Below are positions 8,597 to 16,632 of a DNA stretch of 64,000 bases, one piece after another. Source of the DNA: Nocardia cyriacigeorgica GUH-2. Its GTDB lineage: Bacteria > Actinomycetota > Actinomycetes > Mycobacteriales > Mycobacteriaceae. Both the position numbers and the translations under genes were made by a program. Position 1 is the stretch's first letter. The number at the start of each line of letters is the position of its first letter. A model generated the notes under the pieces. That model worked only from the letters and a program-made list of their open reading frames with translations, was not told the DNA's origin and ran no database searches. The stretch spans positions 5,084,001-5,148,000 of the forward strand of contig NC_016887.1 in assembly GCF_000284035.1 (NCBI RefSeq), in the 5' to 3' direction.

Positions 8597-9190
8597 ATGC
8601 GTAACAAGCTGGTGGTCGGCCTGGTTGCCGTCGGCGTCGTCGGATTCGCGGCGGGCTGCGGTGACAGCGACCCGACCCCCGCCACCGTTGTCGACGCGCC
8701 CGCCACCTCGCCCGAGACGAGCACCACCATGGCCGCACCCCCTTCCGCCCCGGCCGATGCCGCGCCCAAACGCGCCCAGGCCTCCGGCGACGCCGCACTG
8801 ACCGTCACCGACATCAGCGTCGGTCATCACGAGGGATTCGATCGGGTCGTCTACGAGCTCGGCGGCACCGGCACGCCGGGCTGGGAGGTCGAATACGTCG
8901 ACCAGGCCGTGCAGGACGGCAGCGGCAATGCCATCGACGTCGCGGGACAGGCCGTGCTGGAAGTGCGGATCACCGGCTCGGTCTACCCGTTCGACAGCGG
9001 CGTGGAGCCGTACTCGGGCCCCGACCCGGTGGTCGACCCGTCCACGCCCGCCATCGCGGGGGTGTACCGGACCATCGTCTTCGAGGGCGTCACCCAGTCG
9101 TTCGTCGGCGTCAACGGCGAGCGCCCCGCGTTCTCGGTGAGCGCGCTGAGCGGCCCGACCCGGCTCGTCATCGATATCGCCACCTCTTAG
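8597..9190 (+). CDS. Lipoprotein with an AMIN-like domain
   Basis: The 197-residue product begins with a lipoprotein signal peptide (MRNKLVVGLVAVGVVGFAAG) whose lipobox FAAGC gives the acylated cysteine. A Thr/Pro/Ala linker follows, then a domain of about 130 residues beginning VTDISVGHHEGFDRVVYEL, which matches the AMIN-like domain found in many actinobacterial lipoproteins. Such domains are thought to bind cell-wall components. The ATG at 8597 is chosen because upstream in-frame starts would displace the signal peptide. Confidence 0.8.
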   Translation: MRNKLVVGLVAVGVVGFAAGCGDSDPTPATVVDAPATSPETSTTMAAPPSAPADAAPKRAQASGDAALTVTDISVGHHEGFDRVVYELGGTGTPGWEVEYVDQAVQDGSGNAIDVAGQAVLEVRITGSVYPFDSGVEPYSGPDPVVDPSTPAIAGVYRTIVFEGVTQSFVGVNGERPAFSVSALSGPTRLVIDIATS

Positions 9191-9340
9191 CCGCGATATC
9201 GGTTCGTCAACTTTCCTGTCCGGCTTCGCCATAGGCGTTAACGACCCAGTACGGTCAGGAGAACTTACGGTCAGATGCCGGCAATGTCTGTCTCCGCGAA
9301 GACACGGGGCGGCCGGGCATCCGCGAGGGGAGAAAGACCG

Positions 9341-9856
9341 ATGCGACGCTACGAACGCATGAGCCTGGCCGCCGCGTCGGTGGCGCTGGCGGGTGGACTC
9401 GTTCTGGTGAGCGCGTGTTCGAACAGCGTGTCCGGCACCGCCCAGGTCAACCAGAGCGACCTGGCCACCTACACCTCCATGGCGGCGGCATCCTCGTCGG
9501 CGGCCGCCAAGTCCGCGGCGACCGCCGCCTGCGATGCGTTCAGCGACGCCAACGGCACCGCGGTCCGCAAATTCAATGCCTACATCGACGCCAGCAACAA
9601 CGACGCCCCCGACACCGCGGCAAAGGCGGCCGACGCCGAGACCGCGCTTCGCGACGGGGCCAACGACGTCGACCGCAAGCTGGTCAAGAACGTCCCGTCC
9701 GGTGTCGCGCAGGCGTTGCGGGACTGGCGCGACGACAGCAAGAAGCTGGCCGACATGCTGAAGACGAACGCGCCGACCGACATCATGAACGACCACATCG
9801 ACGTGTTCAACACCACCAAGGACGCCGCCGTCGACGCCTGCGACAGCTACGAGTAA
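9341..9856 (+). CDS. Alanine-rich lipoprotein of unknown function
   Basis: The 171-residue product has a lipoprotein signal ending LVLVSAC. The mature part is strongly alpha-helical by composition, with many Ala, Asp and Lys residues, and two widely spaced cysteines (AACDAF and DACDSY near the end) that could form a disulfide closing a helical bundle. The ATG at 9341 follows GGGGAG. No family is recognised; similar small lipoproteins are common in mycobacteria and nocardiae. Confidence 0.72.
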   Translation: MRRYERMSLAAASVALAGGLVLVSACSNSVSGTAQVNQSDLATYTSMAAASSSAAAKSAATAACDAFSDANGTAVRKFNAYIDASNNDAPDTAAKAADAETALRDGANDVDRKLVKNVPSGVAQALRDWRDDSKKLADMLKTNAPTDIMNDHIDVFNTTKDAAVDACDSYE

Positions 9857-9901
9857 GTACCTGGCGGGGGTATCGCTACCTGCGCTCTCTAGAATGGTGG
9901 G

Positions 9902-10750
9902 GTGACCGACCAGCATCCGACTTCGCGCCAGCCGGGGTTAGCCCGGCTGCTCGCGCTCGTCGTGCTGCTGGGCGGGATCGTCGGCATGCACGTCGGTGTG
10001 TTCGATCTCGGGAACGCGTGGGGTGGGGCGCACCACGGGGTGGATGCGGGTTCGGATCATTCGCACGGTGCGGGTCCTGTCGGGCCGGTCGGCGCAGTTC
10101 CCGCAGCCGCTCACGCCGGCGTCAACGTTGCGCATCCGGTCGCCTCCGCCTCGCACCCGGCCGCCGCCGCCTCGCATGCAGACGCCGCTGCCTGGCGCAT
10201 CGACGCCACCCCCGCGCACGCAGAAGCGGCCGCTGCCGAGTTGGTCGTGACCGCTCCTGCGCCGCAGGACTTCCCAGCAGCCCGATCCGAAAACTCCGCG
10301 CACAGCGCGCAACCCGTTGCCGATTTCGGCCTTGTAGCGCGCGCTGATTCGTTCGATCAGTACGGAACCGAACCACTCCCACACGCTGATCAGTTCGAAT
10401 CCGAAATGCTCGCGCAGGCAGGCCAGGCCGGAACCGGACCACCGACGCCTGCCCAACACTTCGAATCAGCCCTGCTCGCGGGCACATTCGCCGCTCCGCT
10501 ACTGTCGTTCGACGCCCTCGGCGACCACGAGCAGGACTGCGGTGACTGTGGCGCGCACGGCGGCATACACGCCTGCGTGTTCATCCTGTCGATGCTCGGT
10601 CTCGCGATCGGGCTGGTGTTGTTGTTCCGGTTGGCATTTCAGCCTCTGAGCGGCCAGGAAACGCCCGGCGGTCGCCGCCCGGCTCGACGAGAGCGTCCAC
10701 CGCCATGGACGATGCCAACGCTGTCGGAATTGTCGATTCTGCGGATCTGA
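9902..10750 (+). CDS. His-rich two-segment membrane protein, possible metal-binding partner of the DUF305 lipoprotein
   Basis: The 282-residue product has an N-terminal membrane segment (about 13-32), a roughly 180-residue external region rich in His and Ala (repeated ASHP/ASHA-type stretches), then a cysteine and histidine cluster (DCGDCGAHGGIHAC) just before a second membrane segment. This pattern resembles the small actinobacterial DUF6153-type proteins, but with a longer loop. The gene lies 82 bp upstream of a DUF305 gene, a pairing often seen in copper-related loci. Metal binding is an inference from His/Cys content. Starts with GTG. Confidence 0.62.
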   Translation: MTDQHPTSRQPGLARLLALVVLLGGIVGMHVGVFDLGNAWGGAHHGVDAGSDHSHGAGPVGPVGAVPAAAHAGVNVAHPVASASHPAAAASHADAAAWRIDATPAHAEAAAAELVVTAPAPQDFPAARSENSAHSAQPVADFGLVARADSFDQYGTEPLPHADQFESEMLAQAGQAGTGPPTPAQHFESALLAGTFAAPLLSFDALGDHEQDCGDCGAHGGIHACVFILSMLGLAIGLVLLFRLAFQPLSGQETPGGRRPARRERPPPWTMPTLSELSILRI

Positions 10751-10832
10751 TGGGCCTTCGCGCCCTGGTCACCGGGCCAGGGGCGCGATTCGGCCTGCCC
10801 GTAAACCTTCGCAATTTCCCAGGAGCACAGAC

Positions 10833-11441
10833 ATGTTCATCACCCGTACCCGAATGCTGGTCGCCGCCATCGCCGCGGCCGCGCTCACCGTCGCCGGCTG
10901 TGGCGACGACTCCACCGGCACCACCGAAACGACCACCAGCGCGGCGGCCACCACCACCGCGAGTACCCGCACCGATTTCAACGCCGCCGACGTCACCTTC
11001 CTGCAGATGATGTACCCGCATCACGCGCAGGCCGTCGACATGGCGAAGATGGTGCCGAGCCGGACCCAGAATCCGCAGCTGCTGGCGCTGGCCGCGGAGG
11101 TCGAGGCCGCGCAGGCGCCGGAAATGCAGCAGTTCACCACGCTGCTGGAGAGCTTCGGCAAGCCCGCCCCGACCGCCGGCGAGCACGGTGGACACGGCGG
11201 CCACGACATGCCCGGGATGATGACGCCCGAGCAGATGACGGCGCTGGAGAACGCCACGGGCCCGGAGTTCGACCGGATGTGGATGCAGATGATGATCGAG
11301 CACCATCTCGGCGCCATCGACATGGCGAACACGGTGCTGGCCGAGGGCGTCAATCCCGATACCAAGGCGCTGGCTAACGGCATCATCGCCGCCCAGCAGG
11401 CCGAGATCGATCAGATGCGGCAGATGCTCGGCCAGAACTGA
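10833..11441 (+). CDS. DUF305 family lipoprotein
   Basis: A 202-residue exported protein with a lipobox (LTVAGC) and a Thr/Ala-rich linker, then a DUF305 four-helix domain. The two hallmark repeats are visible: FLQMMYPHHAQAVDMA and MMIEHHLGAIDMA, each with paired histidines, plus a His/Met-rich stretch (GEHGGHGGHDMPGMM). DUF305 proteins often accompany copper-resistance genes, and the His/Met motifs fit copper binding, though the function is not proven. Probably cotranscribed with the His-rich membrane protein gene upstream. Confidence 0.88.
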   Translation: MFITRTRMLVAAIAAAALTVAGCGDDSTGTTETTTSAAATTTASTRTDFNAADVTFLQMMYPHHAQAVDMAKMVPSRTQNPQLLALAAEVEAAQAPEMQQFTTLLESFGKPAPTAGEHGGHGGHDMPGMMTPEQMTALENATGPEFDRMWMQMMIEHHLGAIDMANTVLAEGVNPDTKALANGIIAAQQAEIDQMRQMLGQN

Positions 11442-11452
11442 CGCGGAGGCCT

Positions 11453-11484
11453 ACGGTGGCGGGTTCGGTACCGCCCGTCACCGT
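11453..11484. terminator. Hairpin terminator between convergent genes
   Basis: An 11-bp stem (ACGGTGGCGGG / CCCGTCACCGT, one G-T wobble) with a 10-nt loop lies between the DUF305 gene and the convergent exported-protein gene. Confidence 0.65.
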
Positions 11485-11510
11485 CCTCGGCGGGCAATGA
11501 TCGAACCCGG

Positions 11511-11957
11511 CTACGGCGTCTGGAAGGCGCCGAACCCAGGGACGATGTTGCCGCTGGTGGCGAAGACGGTGGCGGTGACCAGGCCGGTGCCGGTGGTGAC
11601 GATCACCGGCTTCGGCTTGCCCGTCGAGTTGCTCGTGGTGGGTAGTTCGATGGTGCCGTTCGCGCCGGTGTTCCAATTGCGCCAGTTCACCTGGACGGTC
11701 GGCGAGAACGGGATGATCGAGAAGATCGGGTCGTCCACCGAGAGGGCGGTTTCCCCAGGCGTCCCGGTCGGCGTCGCCGCCACATGCACCACGCCGACCG
11801 ACGGCGACAGATCGTAGGAGTAGTTGAACACCACCGGCACCGGGAAGACGGTGGTCGGCTGCGCGACCGCGGGGCCGGAGCCGCCGATCACGAAACCGAG
11901 GGCCAGCGCGATGGCGGCCAGGGCGCCGGCGACGGATCGGACCACGATGTGCACCAC
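11511..11957 (-). CDS. Exported protein of unknown function, paralogue of the 3.2-kb gene
   Basis: The 148-residue product has a signal peptide (hydrophobic core about residues 6-25, cleavage near GPAVAQ) and a mature beta-rich domain without cysteines. Its VNWRNWNTGANGTIE segment matches VAWRNTTTGATGSYE in the protein at 3243-3707, so the two appear homologous although the overall sequences differ. The start is GTG with AGGAGGACA just upstream. No catalytic motif is visible; the function is unknown. Confidence 0.75.
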   Translation of the reverse strand: MVHIVVRSVAGALAAIALALGFVIGGSGPAVAQPTTVFPVPVVFNYSYDLSPSVGVVHVAATPTGTPGETALSVDDPIFSIIPFSPTVQVNWRNWNTGANGTIELPTTSNSTGKPKPVIVTTGTGLVTATVFATSGNIVPGFGAFQTP

Positions 11958-12198
11958 TGTCCTCCTACCTCGCGCGGGAATCGGCCATTCGTCCCGAGTA
12001 TTGCCCGCGCGCCGGCAAAATGTGCTGGTTTTTGATCACCGGTGCGTCTCGATAAGAATTCGACCCGATCTGTGCTCGACACGCGCGGTGGCGCGATCGA
12101 GACAGTTGCGAATACGGCATATCGGGCGTCTACTGGAAGTGACGGCAGGTCCACCAACCGGCCTCGAGCCGTCATCGCTACACCTGATCGGATCCACC

Positions 12199-12354
12199 AT
12201 GATCATTCTCGGAGCTGTACTCTTCATTGCCGGACTGATTTTCGATATTTCCGTGCTCACCACGATAGGAATCGTCGTCCTGATCATCGGCGCCGTGCTG
12301 TTCCTCCTGGGCAGTGTCGGGCGCCCCGTCGCAGGCAGGCGTCACTACTACTGA
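12199..12354 (+). CDS. Small two-helix membrane protein (DUF6131-like)
   Basis: A 51-residue protein made almost entirely of two hydrophobic helices (MIILGAVLFIAGLIFDISVL and TTIGIVVLIIGAVLFLLG) with a basic tail ending RRHYY. This matches the short DUF6131-type proteins that are common in actinobacteria and uncharacterised. The ATG at 12199 is the natural start, since upstream in-frame sequence has no hydrophobic or conserved character. Confidence 0.7.
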   Translation: MIILGAVLFIAGLIFDISVLTTIGIVVLIIGAVLFLLGSVGRPVAGRRHYY

Positions 12355-12390
12355 TTCCACGCCCTGTAGACGAGTAAGAGGAGGGCGGAC

Positions 12391-12594
12391 ATGCGACGCG
12401 TGGTGATGATCATTGCGGTCGTCTGGTTGCTCATCGGCGCCATCGCAGCCGTTCAACGCGGCTATTTCACCGAACGAGAGCAGAATTGCGCGAGCCTCGG
12501 CACCGTCGCGGTGACGGTCATCGCGGGCCCGCTGAACTATGCGGGCGTCAACCCCAAGGTCAACGATTGCAAGCTCCCGCAACCGAGCCCGTGA
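12391..12594 (+). CDS. Small single-pass membrane or exported protein
   Basis: A 67-residue product with one N-terminal hydrophobic segment (about residues 4-22) and an external tail holding two cysteines (QNCASL, NDCKLP). A strong ribosome site, AGGAGGG, lies just before the ATG. It starts 36 bp after the DUF6131-like gene and probably shares its transcript. The function is unknown. Confidence 0.72.
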   Translation: MRRVVMIIAVVWLLIGAIAAVQRGYFTEREQNCASLGTVAVTVIAGPLNYAGVNPKVNDCKLPQPSP

Positions 12595-12691
12595 TCAGAC
12601 CCGCCGATCAGCCTCACGGCTGATCCGCGCCCGCGGTAGATCGTCCGGGCGGCCGATGTGGACGATGCCGGGCCGGCTCTAGCGTTGGCCC

Positions 12692-13906
12692 ATGACCCAG
12701 ACGGCGCAGTCGACGGCGGCCCGGCGCATCGGCGACGTGGATATGCTGCGCGGTTTCGCGCTGTTCGGAATCCTGGTCACCAATGCGGCAGTGCTGACCA
12801 TGCTGCTGTCGTTCACCGGACCGAATTCCGATCCCGCGCCGATCTACGACGGCACCTGGGACCGGCTCGCCTACGGAATCATCTACGGATTCTTCCTCGG
12901 CAAGTTCTACCTGCTGTTCGCTTTTCTGTTCGGGTATTCGTTCACGCTGCAAATCGCGGCCGCCGAACGCGCCGGGGTCGCGCCCGTCCCGCGGTTGCTG
13001 CGCCGGTTCGCGGCGCTGCTGCTGATCGGCCTGGCGCATGTGTGCCTGTTGTGGATCGGCGACATCCTCACCCTGTACGCGGTGCTGTGCGCGATTCTGG
13101 TGCTGCTGCGCAAGATTCGGCCGCGCGCCGCGCTGATCGCCGGTGTGACGATGTACGTCCTGTTCGCCGCGCTCGCGTTCGCGCCGGGCAGCAACGGCGG
13201 GGTCGGCAAGCTCGGCGAGATCTTCGACCTGGAAGCGATTCGCACCGGATTCCTGGGTTCCCCGGCCGACGTCTTCACCACCCAGCTCACGACCGGGCCG
13301 GTCTACGCGCTGTTCACCCTCGTCGGTCAGGGGACTACCAGCATGGGCATGTTCCTGATCGGCATGGCGGCGGGCAAGGTGCGACTGTTCGAGGACGCCG
13401 AACGGTTGCGTCGCTGGACGCCGCGAGCGTTGCTGATCGGCGTCGTCGTCGCGCTGCCCGTCTCGGTCGCGACGGTGGTGCTGCACACCCTGCACGGCGA
13501 GGTGCCGAGCTACCTGTTCGGACTTCAGGAGCTACTCAACCCGGTGATGACCGTGCTGTACATGGCGGCGATCGTCTGGCTGGCGCACTCGAGCCGTGCG
13601 GCCTCGGTGCGCCGATTAGCACCCGCCGGACGCATGGCGGCGAGCAATTACATCGGCCAATCGGTGGTGATGGCCGTGATCTTCACCGGGTACGGATTCG
13701 CACTCGGCGACCGCATCCCGCCGTTCGCCGTCCTCGCGATCGCCGTCGTCACCTATCTGGCTCAACTATGGGTGAGCGAGCGATGGTTGCGCGGGCATAC
13801 CTACGGCCCGGTGGAATGGCTGCTGCGCGCCGCGACCTACCGGCAGTGGCCGGCGTGGCGCCGAACCGAGAGCGTCAGTACCGCGGATGCTGCCACGCGC
13901 GCTTAG
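12692..13906 (+). CDS. DUF418 domain-containing membrane protein (YeiB family)
   Basis: The 404-residue protein opens with RIGDVDMLRGFALFGILVTN, the signature of the DUF418/YeiB family (a heparan-alpha-glucosaminide acetyltransferase-like membrane fold), and has about ten hydrophobic segments, with the DUF418 region in the last 160 residues. Members are poorly characterised membrane proteins related to acyltransferases. Its 3' end overlaps the convergent gene at 13875 by 32 bp. Confidence 0.85.
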   Translation: MTQTAQSTAARRIGDVDMLRGFALFGILVTNAAVLTMLLSFTGPNSDPAPIYDGTWDRLAYGIIYGFFLGKFYLLFAFLFGYSFTLQIAAAERAGVAPVPRLLRRFAALLLIGLAHVCLLWIGDILTLYAVLCAILVLLRKIRPRAALIAGVTMYVLFAALAFAPGSNGGVGKLGEIFDLEAIRTGFLGSPADVFTTQLTTGPVYALFTLVGQGTTSMGMFLIGMAAGKVRLFEDAERLRRWTPRALLIGVVVALPVSVATVVLHTLHGEVPSYLFGLQELLNPVMTVLYMAAIVWLAHSSRAASVRRLAPAGRMAASNYIGQSVVMAVIFTGYGFALGDRIPPFAVLAIAVVTYLAQLWVSERWLRGHTYGPVEWLLRAATYRQWPAWRRTESVSTADAATRA

Positions 13907-14075
13907 CGCCCACCGACGTCGACGCGGCCAGCGCCACCCACACAGCGGTGGTGGCGGCCACCAGCACCGCGGACCGATCGTTGATGATCTGCAAGAAGAT
14001 CGACGCCGCGAGGATGCCCAGCGCGAGCACGGACAGCACGATGCCGACGCGAGTTATCGGTGCCATACCGACCAT
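13875..14075 (-). CDS. Small two-helix membrane protein
   Basis: A 66-residue product with two hydrophobic segments (GIVLSVLALGILAASIFLQ and a second Ala/Val-rich one) and a basic C-terminus. The ATG at 14075 follows GGAAG; an internal ATG at 14066 is also possible. It reads convergently into the end of the DUF418 gene. No family is recognised. Confidence 0.55.
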   Translation of the reverse strand: MVGMAPITRVGIVLSVLALGILAASIFLQIINDRSAVLVAATTAVWVALAASTSVGAKRAWQHPRY

Positions 14076-14139
14076 TGTCCAACTTCCGTTCACCCCATTG
14101 CACCCGTTGGTGGTAAACCGCACACCCGCTCGTCCGAAT

Positions 14140-14153
14140 TAGAACGTGTTCTA
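14140..14153. promoter_or_regulatory. KstR-like palindromic operator (TAGAACGTGTTCTA)
   Basis: The 14-bp palindrome fits the KstR consensus TNNAACNNGTTNNA, used by the TetR repressor of cholesterol catabolism in mycobacteria and rhodococci. It ends 43 bp before the acyl-CoA dehydrogenase start. Binding by KstR itself is an inference; another TetR protein could use a similar site. Confidence 0.65.
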
Positions 14154-14196
14154 TATTCGAGGGGACTGTTCCGGCGATCCCTCGGGAGTTCACGCG

Positions 14197-15417
14197 ATGT
14201 ACCAGTGGTCCGACGAAGACCTGATGTTCCGCGACGCGGTGCGCGGCTTCATCGACAAGGAGCTCAAACCCCACGTCGACCAGCTGGAAAGCGGCGCGAT
14301 GCCGCCCTACGACATCATCCGCAAGCTGTATGCCACCTTCGGGCTGGACGAGATGGCGCGGGAAGGATTGGCGAAAGCCCTGGCCCGCGAGGAGGCCGGC
14401 ACCACGGGTAAGCCGGGCGGCGGGTTCAGCGGCGCGGGCAGCATGGGCGTCATCCTCAACAGCGAGCTGGCCGGGGTCAGCCTCGGCCTGGTGGCCTCGA
14501 TGGGGGTGAGCCTGGGCCTGGCCGTCGGCACCATCCGCAGCCGCGGCACCCTCGCCCAGAAGAAGCGCTGGCTGCCGGAACTGGTGACCATGGAGAAGGT
14601 CGGCGCGTGGGCCATCACCGAACCGGATTCGGGCTCGGATGCCTTCGGCGGCATGAAGTCCTACGTACGCCGCGACGGGGAGGATTACATCCTCAACGGG
14701 CAAAAGACCTTCATCACCAACGGCCCATACGCCGACGTCACGGTTGTCTACGCCAAGCTCGATGAGCAGGACGGCACCGACCGCCGCGACCGCAAGGTGC
14801 TGACCTTCGTGCTCGACAAGGGCATGCCCGGCTTCACCCAGAGCCCGCCGTTCAAGAAGATGGGCATGAACTCCTCCCCCACCGGCGAACTGTTCTTCGA
14901 CAACGTCCGCCTCACCCCCGACCGCCTGCTCGGCGAAACCGAGAACCCCGCCAAGGGCGACGGCAAGGACAGCGCCAAGGAATCCTTCGCCGCCGAACGC
15001 ATCGGCATCGCCTCACTGGCCCTCGGCATCATCAACGAATGCCACCGGCTCTGCGTCGAATACGCGAAGTCGCGCAAGCTCTGGGGCAAGGAAATCGCCC
15101 AATTCCAGCTCATCCAGCTCAAACTCGCCGAAATGGAAATCGCCCGCATCAACGTGCAGAACATGGTGTTCAACGCCATCGAACGCACCGCCGCCGGCGA
15201 AAAGGTCTCCCTCGCCGAAGCCTCGGCCATGAAGCTCTACTCCTCCCGCGCCGCCACCGAGGTAGCCATGGAAGCCGTGCAACTGTTCGGCGGCAACGGC
15301 TACATGGCCGAATACAAGGTCGAACAACTTGCCCGCGACGCGAAGTCACTGATGATCTACGCAGGCAGCAACGAGATCCAGGTAACGCATATCGCCAAGG
15401 GGTTGGTGGGCGGATAG
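14197..15417 (+). CDS. Acyl-CoA dehydrogenase with relocated catalytic glutamate
   Basis: A 406-residue FAD-dependent acyl-CoA dehydrogenase that introduces the alpha,beta double bond in acyl-CoA beta-oxidation. FAD-binding motifs WAITEPDSGSD and NGQKTFITNG are clear, as is LFGGNGYMAEY near the end. The usual C-terminal base motif (YEGT) reads YAGS (A389), while E267 in AAERIGIAS occupies the position of the catalytic glutamate in isovaleryl- and long-chain-type enzymes. It is therefore probably active with the alternative base. The start at 14197 follows GGGAG. A KstR-like operator upstream suggests steroid- or lipid-responsive control. Confidence 0.9.
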   Translation: MYQWSDEDLMFRDAVRGFIDKELKPHVDQLESGAMPPYDIIRKLYATFGLDEMAREGLAKALAREEAGTTGKPGGGFSGAGSMGVILNSELAGVSLGLVASMGVSLGLAVGTIRSRGTLAQKKRWLPELVTMEKVGAWAITEPDSGSDAFGGMKSYVRRDGEDYILNGQKTFITNGPYADVTVVYAKLDEQDGTDRRDRKVLTFVLDKGMPGFTQSPPFKKMGMNSSPTGELFFDNVRLTPDRLLGETENPAKGDGKDSAKESFAAERIGIASLALGIINECHRLCVEYAKSRKLWGKEIAQFQLIQLKLAEMEIARINVQNMVFNAIERTAAGEKVSLAEASAMKLYSSRAATEVAMEAVQLFGGNGYMAEYKVEQLARDAKSLMIYAGSNEIQVTHIAKGLVGG

Positions 15418-15439
15418 TTCGCCCGGTCGGCGCTGCTCC

Positions 15440-15474
15440 GGCTCCCGGCTCCCGGCTCCCGGCTCCCGGCTCCC
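15440..15474. repeat. Five perfect GGCTCCC heptamers
   Basis: Five head-to-tail GGCTCCC units (35 bp) lie 22 bp after the acyl-CoA dehydrogenase stop codon. A short tract like this is prone to slippage. No function is evident. Confidence 0.9.
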
Positions 15475-15528
15475 GGAGCGGCGCCTATCAACCCTCGTCG
15501 GCGACGCCCTACTTCAAGGTCACTGACC

Positions 15529-15795
15529 TCATCGACCGTTGCGCTCCCGGTGCTTACACCCCGGCCAGCAGCACGGCCGGCGCTGCCCCTCCTCCAATTC
15601 CTCCTGCGTCCGTCGAATACGACGCTCCCGAGTCTGCGGCTGCACCGCGTCCTCGACCCAGCAGATGAATTCGTTGCGAGCCAGTGGCGTGATGTCACGC
15701 CACGCCGCCAGAGCGACGGAATTGCCGGCCAACGCCGCACGCAGATCGTCTGGCAATTCGTGCACCACACCGCCAGGTACCCGCTGATCGGTCAT
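15529..15795 (-). CDS. Short YdeI/OmpD-associated family protein
   Basis: An 88-residue protein with the sequence LPDDLRAALAGNSVALAAWRDITPLARNEFICWVEDA, which matches the YdeI/OmpD-associated family. Members often have a terminal domain with this LxAAWxxxTPLARxEFIxW pattern; their function is unclear. A cysteine cluster (PCCWPGCKHRE) near the C-terminus could bind metal. The ATG at 15795 (MTDQRVPGG) begins the conserved region. Confidence 0.72.
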   Translation of the reverse strand: MTDQRVPGGVVHELPDDLRAALAGNSVALAAWRDITPLARNEFICWVEDAVQPQTRERRIRRTQEELEEGQRRPCCWPGCKHRERNGR

Positions 15796-15944
15796 GAACC
15801 CACTGTAGGTCGTGGGCTCACGGTGGCTGAAGAAGCGACACCGGTCCCGGCGCCGCTGCGGACTCATTGCGGACCGTTGGCGGGGCGGGGACCCGCCCGG
15901 CCCTCAACGATCCGGCTCCGCAGGCCGTCTACCCGCACCGACAC

Positions 15945-16021
15945 TGGTGCCCCCAGTGGGACTCGAACCCACACTTTGCGGATTTTAAGTCCGCTGCCTC
16001 TGCCAATTGGGCTATAGGGGC
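15945..16021 (-). tRNA. tRNA-Leu (anticodon UAA) with a short variable loop
   Basis: A full cloverleaf can be drawn on the minus strand. The acceptor stem is GCCCCTA/TGGGGGC, the anticodon stem GCGGA/TCCGC holds loop CTTAAAA (anticodon TAA), and the T stem is GTGGG/CCCAC with loop TTCGAGT. The discriminator is A and CCA is encoded. The variable region is only 5 nt (AAAGT), whereas bacterial leucine tRNAs normally have a long variable arm. It would read the rare UUA codon. Confidence 0.88.
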
Positions 16022-16082
16022 GTCGGCTCACCCTACCGACTCGTACGGGTGTACCGGAATCCCCCGGGGCGGTGGGTTCGGG

Positions 16083-16628
16083 TCAGGTGGTGGGGTCGGA
16101 TTGGATGGTTTGGCAGGTTTCGACGAGGACGTCGGCGGCGAGGAGGCCGGATTCGTTGGCGGTTTCCCGGATCTCGGCGGACAGGGCGGGGTCGGTGGTG
16201 ACCTTGCACAGGGCGATCTGGAGGGCTTCGCCGAGCAGGGCGAGGTGGCGGGCGATGGCGAGTTCGTCGGCGTCGGCGTTCACCTCGTCCAGGCCGACGG
16301 GCTGGGCGTCGGACTGGATGCGGTAGCGGCGCAGGGTGTCCTCGCCGAGGACCTTCATGAACTCCACCGACGCCGCCAGGCACCGGTTGTTGGCGACGCG
16401 GTATTCGGTGCGGTCGGAGACCCGCTCGATGAGCACCGCGGCGATGGTGGCCGCGGTGAACATGCCGTCGCACACCCGGGCGGGCGCGGCTTCCGGCGGG
16501 CCGGGTGGGGCGTCGGCCAGCCCGGTGGTCACCGCGTCGATCCAGCGGATGACCAGGTCGGTGCCGGAATGGTCGACGGCGCGGGCGGAAGGTTCCGCCC
16601 GGCGCCTGCGTCGCCACGGATTGCGCAT
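16083..16628 (-). CDS. Helical protein of unknown function downstream of the amino-acid permease
   Basis: A 181-residue soluble protein with a very basic start (MRNPWRRRRRAEP) followed by an Ala-rich helical domain without membrane segments or known catalytic motifs. The ATG at 16628 comes 4 bp after the permease stop, with an AGGGG ribosome site inside the permease end, so the two form an operon. A role linked to the permease is only an inference from position. Confidence 0.7.
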   Translation of the reverse strand: MRNPWRRRRRAEPSARAVDHSGTDLVIRWIDAVTTGLADAPPGPPEAAPARVCDGMFTAATIAAVLIERVSDRTEYRVANNRCLAASVEFMKVLGEDTLRRYRIQSDAQPVGLDEVNADADELAIARHLALLGEALQIALCKVTTDPALSAEIRETANESGLLAADVLVETCQTIQSDPTT

Positions 16629-16632
16629 CGTG

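Noticed and set aside
15945..16021. Ochre suppressor tRNA
   Set aside because: The anticodon read 5' to 3' is TAA, which pairs with the leucine codon TTA, not with the stop TAA.
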